The translations under genes were made by a program, and so were the position numbers. Below, piece by piece: positions 1-5,963 of a stretch of DNA of 9,341 nucleotides. The stretch lies in the NCBI GenBank assembly GCA_016783505.1, contig JADHWK010000072.1, positions 1 through 9,341 on the forward strand. Direction: 5' to 3'. The notes beneath the pieces were generated by a model. The model was not told the DNA's origin, ran no database searches, and saw nothing but the letters and a program-made list of their open reading frames with translations. Position 1 is the first letter of the stretch, and every line of letters starts with the position of its first letter. The DNA is from Candidatus Zhuqueibacterota bacterium. Its GTDB lineage: Bacteria > BS750m-G25.

Positions 1-111
1 ATAAGCCTAGAGAACCTCATTGCTTTAATTGTATGTTTTACAATTAGATGATTACCTATTTCGGTTAGTTTCTGTTTGGGTTTATACGGCCAGATTTGCC
101 GTGTTTGGGAT
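1..111. repeat. Terminal direct repeat, left copy
   Basis: These 111 bases recur without a difference at 9231-9341. Identity runs to the edge of the window at both ends, so the true repeat may be longer. A self-overlap like this is what an assembler leaves when a contig closes on itself. A tandem duplication, or a repeat of exactly this length bordering the segment, would look the same. The copy contains a perfect 7-bp inverted repeat at 27-45 and the left arm of a 13-bp hairpin at 79-91. Confidence 0.95.
27..45. repeat. Perfect inverted repeat AATTGTA-N5-TACAATT
   Basis: Two 7-bp arms (27-33 and 39-45) are perfect reverse complements around a 5-base centre. It lies inside the terminal repeat, about 145 bases upstream of the membrane-protein gene. 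The size suits a dimeric regulator's operator, but no regulator is encoded here and the site has no partner elsewhere in the window, so its role is unknown. Confidence 0.5.
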
Positions 112-132
112 TTGCTTTCGGCCGTATAAACC
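79..132. repeat. 13-bp perfect inverted repeat with 28-base loop (palindrome C)
   Basis: The arms at 79-91 and 120-132 are exact reverse complements (GGTTTATACGGCC and GGCCGTATAAACC). No T-run follows, so it is not an intrinsic terminator. Its TTATACGGC core is shared with the palindromes at 9134-9158 and 9210-9234. The right arm sits three bases before the proposed integron core GTTATAC (136-142). GTATAAAC (124-131) followed by GTTATAC forms an inverted pair similar to an L-box/R-box simple site for an integron integrase, but no canonical inverse core (RYYYAAC) precedes the left arm, so a full attC is not supported. Confidence 0.7.
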
Positions 133-177
133 TATGTTATACAGAAAGACAAAATTCACTACATTAATTTTAATAAA

Positions 178-184
178 GGAGGAG
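178..184 (+). promoter_or_regulatory. Strong ribosome binding site
   Basis: AGGAGG lies within an A- and G-rich stretch a few bases before the ATG at 190. This near-perfect Shine-Dalgarno sequence fixes the start and argues that the cassette ORF is translated. Confidence 0.8.
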
Positions 185-189
185 GAAAG

Positions 190-621
190 ATGGACACAAA
201 GCGATTTGTAATTGGAACGCTCGCGGGCGGTATCGTAATGTCCTTGGTCGGCTACCTCATCTGGGATTTGCTCTTGGCAGACTTCTTCGCCGCGAACGCG
301 GGGTCGGCGACGGGCGTGGCCCGTGAAACCATGCTGATCTGGGCTGTTGTGTTGGGACATTTCTCGCTGGCCGCGCTCGTCACCCTTGCGGTCGGGAGAC
401 AGGCTGGCTCCTCGACGATTGTAGATGGCTTAAAGATTGGCGCAATCGTGGGTTTTTTGGTTTGGTTCGGTGTGGACTTCATCCACTACGGAGTCACGAA
501 CATCTCGAATCTCACGGCGACCATCGTCGACCCACTGCTCGAGATCGTGCGCACTGGAATCGGCGGCGCCGTCATCGCCGCGGTGCTTGGTCGATCACCT
601 AAACGGCAGGAGGGGACGTGA
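190..621 (+). CDS. Four-helix membrane protein of unknown function, cassette-borne
   Basis: The product is 143 residues and almost entirely hydrophobic. It has four likely membrane helices, at about residues 6-32, 48-70, 79-101 and 112-135, joined by short loops. The tail is short and charged (SPKRQEGT). Conserved-looking polar features within or next to helices are WD at 25-26 and the DFIHYG segment in helix three. I recall similar small membrane proteins in proteobacterial genomes, always uncharacterised, and can assign no function. The start is fixed by a strong ribosome binding site. The gene is visibly richer in G+C than the flanking DNA (for example the AT-rich 111-189 leader), and an attC site lies downstream on the same strand, so it is probably cargo of an integron cassette acquired separately from its neighbours. 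Confidence 0.85.
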   Translation: MDTKRFVIGTLAGGIVMSLVGYLIWDLLLADFFAANAGSATGVARETMLIWAVVLGHFSLAALVTLAVGRQAGSSTIVDGLKIGAIVGFLVWFGVDFIHYGVTNISNLTATIVDPLLEIVRTGIGGAVIAAVLGRSPKRQEGT

Positions 622-967
622 GGATGCTCCTCTGGCCCGGCCTGAAATCCCTTGTAGCTGATGAGCAGGGAATGAAAGAGCTCTAGTTTTTGGGTTGGCT
701 CAATGCTTTACCAAGCTTTGGAGGGTATCGAAGGTCAAGCGCAGATTCCTCCCGCTGCGTGAAGCGCAATTTTACAATGTAGGTACACAGTTCTACTTTG
801 ATGGAATAAGTAGTAATGGTTGGCCGAAGAGTGCCCACATTTACTACATTTACATTTTGAAGGAAGTGATTTGCCTAACGGCGTTTATTTCTACAGATTC
901 GAGGCAGATCATTTTTCGCAAACGAGAAAGCTAACATTGCTAAAATGAGCGTAGACTCGGCGATCGT
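622..967. other. Non-coding spacer between cassette ORF and attC
   Basis: No convincing gene is present. A 79-codon reading frame opening with TTG at 695 has no ribosome binding site and an unremarkable composition. The 7-mer GCCTAAC at 873-879 is a textbook inverse core (RYYYAAC) and is exactly complementary to the core GTTAGGC at 1094-1100. The bases after it do not pair with the inner arms of that attC, so it is a chance match or a remnant of an older site. Confidence 0.5.
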
Positions 968-1100
968 GTATAACAAGCGGCTTAACTCCGACCAAAGGGC
1001 GCCGGTTTTCTGAGCTGGTATGGTGCTATCTCAAAGCTTTTGGGGAGGTTGTAAGTAAGGTACGGTCTATCCCTTTGGCAGGTTAGCCGCAGCGTTAGGC
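968..1100 (+). other. attC: Integron attC recombination site
   Basis: The 133-bp site folds as an attC. The inverse core R'' is GTATAAC (968-974) and the core R' is GTTAGGC (1094-1100), which fits GTTRRRY. Inside these, GCGGCT (977-982) pairs exactly with AGCCGC (1085-1090). After one unpaired T at 983, AAC (984-986) pairs with GTT (1082-1084), giving the single extrahelical base typical of attC L boxes. A further perfect 8-bp stem joins CCAAAGGG (992-999) and CCCTTTGG (1071-1078). The roughly 70-base variable loop is long, as in larger chromosomal-integron attC sites. The strand exchange point would lie between G1094 and T1095. Known biology: IntI recombines the folded bottom strand of such sites. 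Confidence 0.82.
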
Positions 1101-1172
1101 GAGCGATAATACGGAAAGGCGGCCAAATTTGCTAGAGAAACCGAAATTCATTTGAAGAGAAGGGAGCATGAA

Positions 1173-2510
1173 ATGGCATATTACAATCAATTACCTTTCA
1201 CGTACATGCAAGTTGGTATTAATAAGCATGAGTTCTCCGTCACCGCCAACTCACGAGCGGATAGTATCCGCAAGAGATTTCCCATCCCCATTTTTGTTTT
1301 CATGCTCAGCGTACTTGCTGTACTAAGCTGTACTAAACAACCACCCCGTGAACTTAATGAAGGTCTTGCTTTTTATCGTCAGAATCAACTCGAGGAAGCG
1401 CTTCCACTCCTTGAACGTGCCGTTGAGCAGGACAAAGAGAACCCGGAGGCTTATGCCTGGCTTGCCGAGACCTACCGTCGCCTCCTGCAGATTGACAAGG
1501 CGATCAGCGCAGCGAGAAAAGCCATTGAGATAAATCCCTGTTATAGTTTCGCCCATACGGTTATGGCCGATGCATACAATCCCATGTACGGTTCCTGGGA
1601 AGGAGCAAACTTTGATACGACCTGGAAGCATCTACTCAGAGCAGTAGCATGCGATTCTGGCGATGGAAATGCCTGGCTGAGCATCTGGAGTGAGGCCATA
1701 CGTCGTGGTGAGCACAACCAGATAAGAAAGGCACTTCGCTCTATGGTCGAGACCGGATTCCTGACACCAGCCGTTTTATCCTACAACCGCTGGATGTTAC
1801 GCTATCTTCCAGAAAATGCGCTTCTCCTGACCAATGGAGATATGGACACCTATCCCGCTGTGGCCCTGCAGGAGGTCGAACATTTTCGTACAGACGTTGC
1901 GGTTGTGAATCAATCACTCCTCAACACAAGCTGGTATGCACGATTCATCCGAGATCAATATGGAATACCACTTCCGTTTCGGGACACCGAACTGGATTCT
2001 CTCAGACCCTATCGGGATGAGAATGAAAACCTGATATGGGTATCCAAACAGATTCTCAGAGGATGGCTGAATCAGCAGAAAAGGGGTGCTTTCCTGCGCC
2101 CAATTGCCATATCGGTCACTGTAAACCAGAGCTTTATATCAGAGATCGAAGATCATCTTAAACCGATGGGAGCATTCTGGTTGTGGTTTCCAGAGCCCGT
2201 GGATAGCCCTCCGGATACCACCATGATGCGAGTCAGCCTCGCTAGTATAAACCCCGACGATTTTGCGGGTTCATTTGTGAGTCCCCAAGATCGCAGTCCC
2301 GTGCGGAGAACATACAGTAACGGCATGGTTAGAAATGTGACTTCAACGGCTCTTCATTATAGCAACATCCTTATAAAGTCGGAACGTTTCTCGGAAGCAA
2401 ACAAGATATTGACGTGGGCTGAAGAGTTCGAGAAAAAGACCGAGTTGGGGCCTGTTTTCACTGACCAAATTGCAAAACTCAAAGAAGCTGCACTACGGGA
2501 GATGAAATAG
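1173..2510 (+). CDS. TPR-repeat lipoprotein with a GD-DTYP domain
   Basis: The product is 445 residues from the ATG at 1173, chosen because AGGGAG lies six bases upstream. An in-frame TTG at 1152 would add seven residues but has no such signal. A basic patch (RKR, 33-35) and a hydrophobic stretch end in LAVLSC, so Cys53 is the probable lipidation site. The leader of about 52 residues before it is unusually long. Two TPR-like helix pairs follow (about 60-90 and 93-122), the second ending with the typical AIEINP. Residues about 213-265 contain NGDMDTYP, then RTDVAVVN. I recall a similar GDNDTYP...RPDV pattern from large DUF2723-type membrane proteins of Bacteroidota and relatives. The C-terminal half has no recognised domain. 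Role: probably a periplasm-facing scaffold or binding protein. It starts 73 bases after attC and no attC follows it. Confidence 0.85.
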   Translation: MAYYNQLPFTYMQVGINKHEFSVTANSRADSIRKRFPIPIFVFMLSVLAVLSCTKQPPRELNEGLAFYRQNQLEEALPLLERAVEQDKENPEAYAWLAETYRRLLQIDKAISAARKAIEINPCYSFAHTVMADAYNPMYGSWEGANFDTTWKHLLRAVACDSGDGNAWLSIWSEAIRRGEHNQIRKALRSMVETGFLTPAVLSYNRWMLRYLPENALLLTNGDMDTYPAVALQEVEHFRTDVAVVNQSLLNTSWYARFIRDQYGIPLPFRDTELDSLRPYRDENENLIWVSKQILRGWLNQQKRGAFLRPIAISVTVNQSFISEIEDHLKPMGAFWLWFPEPVDSPPDTTMMRVSLASINPDDFAGSFVSPQDRSPVRRTYSNGMVRNVTSTALHYSNILIKSERFSEANKILTWAEEFEKKTELGPVFTDQIAKLKEAALREMK

Positions 2511-2620
2511 ACGCTCGGAAGAAGCCACTATTCAGGTCGAACAGGGTTGATAGACAGCAATGTTTGAAGTTTATGAACAGGAAAAAAGGATAATCGCAAT
2601 CCTGAAGACAAAATAACTAG

Positions 2621-2962
2621 ATGAAACCAAAAAATTCAATGAATACAACTAAAACCCGGGAAGGAAGATATCTTTTAAAATTTTCCTTCCTGATCGTTGC
2701 GATTTTCTACCTATCCATATCTTTATTTCTGCCCTTTCTTCACAACCATCCTCATGATAATGGAGAATTTCATGACAATTGTCCCGCCTGCCACTTGGAG
2801 CGTCCATCCCAGTTCTGCAATGATGATCCGGATCAGACTCAAGATTTTATCATTTTGACCAACAAATCATTTATCCGCTTTTCCCTAATCAATACTTACC
2901 TATTTACCCCCCAATTTTACCACCAAAGCCTTTCCACTCGTGCCCCGCCCTTAGCCGCCTGA
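2621..2962 (+). CDS. Small membrane-anchored His/Cys protein, possible metal handling
   Basis: The product is 113 residues. A basic N-terminus is followed by one hydrophobic helix (about 20-40), then a cluster of possible metal ligands: HNHPH (41-45), His51, CPACH (54-58) and Cys66. The tail ends in STRAPPLAA. This layout (one helix, a His/Cys motif, a C-terminal R-[AG]-P-P) resembles small DUF2946-like proteins found near metal transport genes. That is a resemblance from memory, not a search result. CPACH also matches the CXXCH haem-attachment motif, so a tiny c-type cytochrome is an alternative. The HxHPH run and metal-transport neighbours make metal binding the better guess. The start is uncertain: the ribosome binding site is weak, and a second ATG lies at 2639. 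It is the first gene of a co-directional block running to 8715. Confidence 0.7.
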   Translation: MKPKNSMNTTKTREGRYLLKFSFLIVAIFYLSISLFLPFLHNHPHDNGEFHDNCPACHLERPSQFCNDDPDQTQDFIILTNKSFIRFSLINTYLFTPQFYHQSLSTRAPPLAA

Positions 2963-3147
2963 TCCCCATTTTGTAAACAAGATTTCTACCTGATGTCCTT
3001 ATTGTGAGATCGTCAAACAAGTCTCGGCTGGATTGGCATACTACCAGAACGACTTTTTCAGTAATCAGATTTACCGATTGATTCCTACAACCATTTTTTA
3101 TTGTAAAATTAATATTATGAAATCATACTTTGAAAAAGAGATGAAAA
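2963..3147. promoter_or_regulatory. 185-base intergenic region, AT-rich at its 3' end
   Basis: The second half is A+T-rich and could hold a promoter for the porin gene. The only symmetry I see is GTAA-N6-TTAC near 3061-3074, too short to call an operator. There is no terminator-like hairpin after the upstream gene, so read-through is possible. Confidence 0.3.
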
Positions 3148-4434
3148 GTGAATATCAATAATAAAAAGTCAATATTCATAATTATTAGTTTTGTTTTATT
3201 TTCAATGAATTTAAGTATTGCATTTTCATGTAATTTAGCAGATTTCTTATTTAACAGAAGTTATTTAACTAGACAGTGGAAAGGTTATCGCCCGAAATTG
3301 GAAGATATGGGTATTATTTTTAATTTGGATTATACAAGCGATCTATTTTCTAATGTATCTGGTGGTCTTAATTCAAAATCGGTATATCTTGATAATATAG
3401 ATATTACGCTTTCTCTCGAAATGGAAAAGTTAACAGGCTGGAAAGGAACTGACCTCTATTTTTACATTCTGGGAAACCATGGAAAAAGCCCAAGCGAACT
3501 GACAGGTGATATTCAGGCTTTAAGTAATATTGATGCTTATAATACCTGGAAATTATATGAAGCCTGGATTCAAAATAAATTTTTAAATGATAGGACATCT
3601 ATTTTAACAGGTCTCTATGACTTAAATTCTGAATTCGATGTTATCGAGACCGCAGGATTATTTATTAATAGCTCCCATGGTATAGGACCTGATTTTTCGC
3701 AAAGTGGAAAGAATGGCCCGTCAATCTTTCCAACCACGTCTGTTGGTTTACGTATTAAATTTGTACTCAATGAAAAATACTATTTTCAATTTGCTGTTTT
3801 AGATGGTGTACCGGGTGACCCTGAAAATCCCAACGGTACTCACATTATTTTCAGGAAAGGAGATGGCCTTCTTCTCGCCAGTGAATGGAAGTATTGTCTA
3901 CAAAGTAGTGAATCTTCTGAAGTCAATTCTACAAAAATTGCAATTGGAGGATGGTACTATACCGGAATGTTTAATCATATTTTTAGGGAAAATATACAGG
4001 GAAAACCTGTTAACCAGACAGGCAATTATGGTATGTATATATTAGGCGAAACCAAAATATTTTCGGAAACGAGTTCTTTAAACCAGGGAGTTTCAATATT
4101 TTCCCGGTTTGGTTTCGCTGATCCGAAAGTGAATCAGTTTCATTACTATTTTGGAGGAGGTTTTGTATATAACGGGTTAATACCTGGACGAAACGAAGAT
4201 AAATTAGGTCTGGCTATAGCGACTGTGATAAACGGGGAAAACTTTAAGAAGATGAATTATCAATCCGGTAATACCGTGGATGATTTTGAAACTGCTGTGG
4301 AATTTACTTATCTGTTCTTACTTTCTCCTTGTCTTTCACTGCAGCCTGACATTCAATATATTATCAATCCTTCAATGGACAAAAAAATAAATAACGCTTT
4401 AGCAATCGGATGCCGGTTTATACTTTTGTTTTGA
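3148..4434 (+). CDS. OprB-like outer-membrane porin
   Basis: The product is 428 residues from a GTG start. This start gives a full signal peptide with KK at 6-7 and a hydrophobic core to about residue 26, whereas the next in-frame ATG (residue 20) would cut it off. The mature part is rich in alternating hydrophobic and polar strands and ends in a terminal Phe (ILLF), the usual signal for barrel assembly. RPKLEDMGIIF (48-58), a GG at 72-73, GDIQALSNIDAYNTWKLYEAW (120-140) and LTGLYDLN (153-160) follow the order of motifs in the carbohydrate-selective porin family OprB. OprB members pass sugars or other small solutes; here, beside a metal transporter, metal or metal-chelate passage is an inference. 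The gene is clearly more A+T-rich than those on either side. The next gene begins 46 bases downstream, suggesting co-transcription. Confidence 0.8.
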   Translation: MNINNKKSIFIIISFVLFSMNLSIAFSCNLADFLFNRSYLTRQWKGYRPKLEDMGIIFNLDYTSDLFSNVSGGLNSKSVYLDNIDITLSLEMEKLTGWKGTDLYFYILGNHGKSPSELTGDIQALSNIDAYNTWKLYEAWIQNKFLNDRTSILTGLYDLNSEFDVIETAGLFINSSHGIGPDFSQSGKNGPSIFPTTSVGLRIKFVLNEKYYFQFAVLDGVPGDPENPNGTHIIFRKGDGLLLASEWKYCLQSSESSEVNSTKIAIGGWYYTGMFNHIFRENIQGKPVNQTGNYGMYILGETKIFSETSSLNQGVSIFSRFGFADPKVNQFHYYFGGGFVYNGLIPGRNEDKLGLAIATVINGENFKKMNYQSGNTVDDFETAVEFTYLFLLSPCLSLQPDIQYIINPSMDKKINNALAIGCRFILLF

Positions 4435-4480
4435 GATTTAAAAAGATATTCATAATTATTTTATTCTAAAGGAGACAACC

Positions 4481-5827
4481 ATGAAAGCCTTTGGACCAAA
4501 ACTATCCCTACTGTTCTTCCTGAGCCTTGCTACCTTAACCACTGCCCAGGAATCGAGCAACCCCAAAAGCATCAAGGAAGTTAATAGGGATCTGACAAAG
4601 CTCAAAGAAGAACTAAATGGACTGAAAAACGACTACCAGGCAAAGATTGAAGAGCTTAGTGAGAAAATCAGTCAACTGGAAAAAACCAAAGCCGCAGAAG
4701 AGGAGAAAACCGAATTGGAAAAGCTGCTCAATTCGGCTCGAGATTTTGCTAAAAGAGAAAAAGAGGAAGAGGTCACTATCGCAAGAGTTTTCCGAGGAGG
4801 TCAGAGGCAGCTTCAAGCTCTTAATCCCAACATCAGCATGACCGGGGATTTTTATGGAAGCATAAGCAATGTTAGTTCTATACACCATGAACACGAAGAT
4901 GAAAATAATCATGTTCATGCTCATGGGATCGTGGAGCGAAACCGATTCGCCCTCAGGGAAGCGGAATTTCACATCATAGCGCCGCTTGACCCCTTTACCC
5001 GGGGTAAATTCTTTCTCGGGGTCCCCGGGGACGGTAATCTTCATGTGTGCGAGGCCTACATGGAGTGGTTAAACCTACCAGCAAGGATGAATCTCAAGAT
5101 AGGCAAGTTCAACACTCAATTCGGCATTCTCAATCGCTGGCACGATCATGGTCTGCCGCAGATTGATAGGCCACGGGCCCTTATCAATTTGTTTGCCGGC
5201 AGTCTTAACGGCGTTGGAGTTTCAGCGAACTTCTTATTGCCCAAGCTCTGGGCCCATGTCAACGAGCTGGATCTGGAGGTCGTGACCGGTGGAGACGGCG
5301 TGAGCTTTGATACCGCCTATGACAATGTTATAATCGTCTCTCATTTAAAAAATTATTATGACCTGACCCGGAATACCTATCTGGAAATCGGTCTCTCTGG
5401 CGCTCACGGCTGCAACGATAAGGAAAATGACTACAGAACATTTTTAGCCGCCCTGGATATGACTTACAAGTGGGTTCCGGCCGGACGGTCTCACTATCGA
5501 ACCGTAGAATTCCGCAACGAGTTTTTTTATAGCCACAGGGAGGCTCCCACGGAAAACATCAATCGAATCGGTTTCTATTCCTACATCTCAAACAGGATGG
5601 GAGCAAGTTTCTGGACGGGTGTCCGTTACGGCTATTCGGAATTGCCAAGAGAGATTGAGAAAGATTATGAATGGGACATATCTCCTTACATTGACTTCTG
5701 GCAGAGCGAGTTTGTGATGATGCGGCTACAATATAGTTACACCTATCGGAACTATGCGGAAAACGATCATTCCGTTTTTCTTCAGTCGGTCTGGTCTATG
5801 GGACCACACAAACATGAGGCTTATTAA
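4481..5827 (+). CDS. Coiled-coil outer-membrane barrel protein with a His-rich loop
   Basis: The product is 448 residues from an ATG with AAAGGAGA nine bases upstream. It has a signal peptide (cleavage probably after TTAQ, residue 23), then a long charged heptad-like segment (about 30-100) predicted to form a coiled coil. A beta-rich region begins at ALNPNISMTGDF (113-124). Residues 135-148 carry seven histidines among acidic residues (HHEHEDENNHVHAH), an obvious divalent-metal binding stretch. Further clusters are RWHDHG (219-224) and a GPHKHEAY tail. Segments such as RMNLKIGKFNTQFG look like porin strands. I recall similar barrels beside zinc ABC transporters in several phyla but know no established name. 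The likely role is passage or capture of zinc or manganese at the outer membrane. The substrate is inferred from the His loop and the binding-protein gene 136 bases downstream. Confidence 0.78.
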   Translation: MKAFGPKLSLLFFLSLATLTTAQESSNPKSIKEVNRDLTKLKEELNGLKNDYQAKIEELSEKISQLEKTKAAEEEKTELEKLLNSARDFAKREKEEEVTIARVFRGGQRQLQALNPNISMTGDFYGSISNVSSIHHEHEDENNHVHAHGIVERNRFALREAEFHIIAPLDPFTRGKFFLGVPGDGNLHVCEAYMEWLNLPARMNLKIGKFNTQFGILNRWHDHGLPQIDRPRALINLFAGSLNGVGVSANFLLPKLWAHVNELDLEVVTGGDGVSFDTAYDNVIIVSHLKNYYDLTRNTYLEIGLSGAHGCNDKENDYRTFLAALDMTYKWVPAGRSHYRTVEFRNEFFYSHREAPTENINRIGFYSYISNRMGASFWTGVRYGYSELPREIEKDYEWDISPYIDFWQSEFVMMRLQYSYTYRNYAENDHSVFLQSVWSMGPHKHEAY

Positions 5828-5885
5828 CAGAACACGGTTGCGCAATAATACCAATTTTTAAAAAAGAAGTAATCGAATGGAGTGT

Positions 5886-5910
5886 TGGTGTAAAATGATA
5901 CCTTATACCA
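5886..5910. promoter_or_regulatory. Candidate operator TGGTGTAA-N9-TTATACCA
   Basis: The 8-bp arms (5886-5893 and 5903-5910) match as reverse complements at seven of eight positions. A third half-site, GATACC, lies between them. The site is 54-78 bases upstream of the binding-protein start, where a metal-responsive repressor (Zur-, MntR- or Fur-type) could act. It does not match any Zur or MntR consensus that I know, so the assignment rests only on symmetry and position. Confidence 0.35.
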
Positions 5911-5963
5911 GATGGTTGTTCGATTTGTAGAAATTCCATGACATAAAAGAAAGGAGCATTGAA

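Larger units (their letters stand above)
137..1094 (+). mobile_element. Putative integron gene cassette (one ORF plus attC)
   Basis: The cassette edges are inferred from core-site logic. An integrated cassette starts with the last six bases of a GTTRRRY-type core and ends at the G of the next core. The inverse core of the attC at 968-974 is GTATAAC. Its exact complement, GTTATAC, occurs at 136-142, just upstream of the only ORF, giving a 958-bp cassette. Inverse cores of known cassettes match the cassette's own 5' end in this way. The ORF runs in the usual direction, towards attC. The 346-base gap between the stop codon and attC is long for a cassette. No intI gene and no second convincing attC are present, so the left edge is less certain than the right. 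Confidence 0.55.

Noticed and set aside
79-142. Complete attC of a preceding cassette
   Set aside because: L-like arms and a GTTATAC core are present, but no RYYYAAC inverse core precedes the left arm at the required spacing. Only a possible single integrase simple site is claimed.
695-934. 79-codon reading frame in the spacer before attC
   Set aside because: It starts with TTG, has no ribosome binding site and no recognisable protein features, and runs across the GCCTAAC motif. It is best treated as chance.
3061-3120. Zur or Fur box ahead of the porin gene
   Set aside because: The AT-rich stretch contains only a GTAA-N6-TTAC dyad and does not match a consensus known to me.
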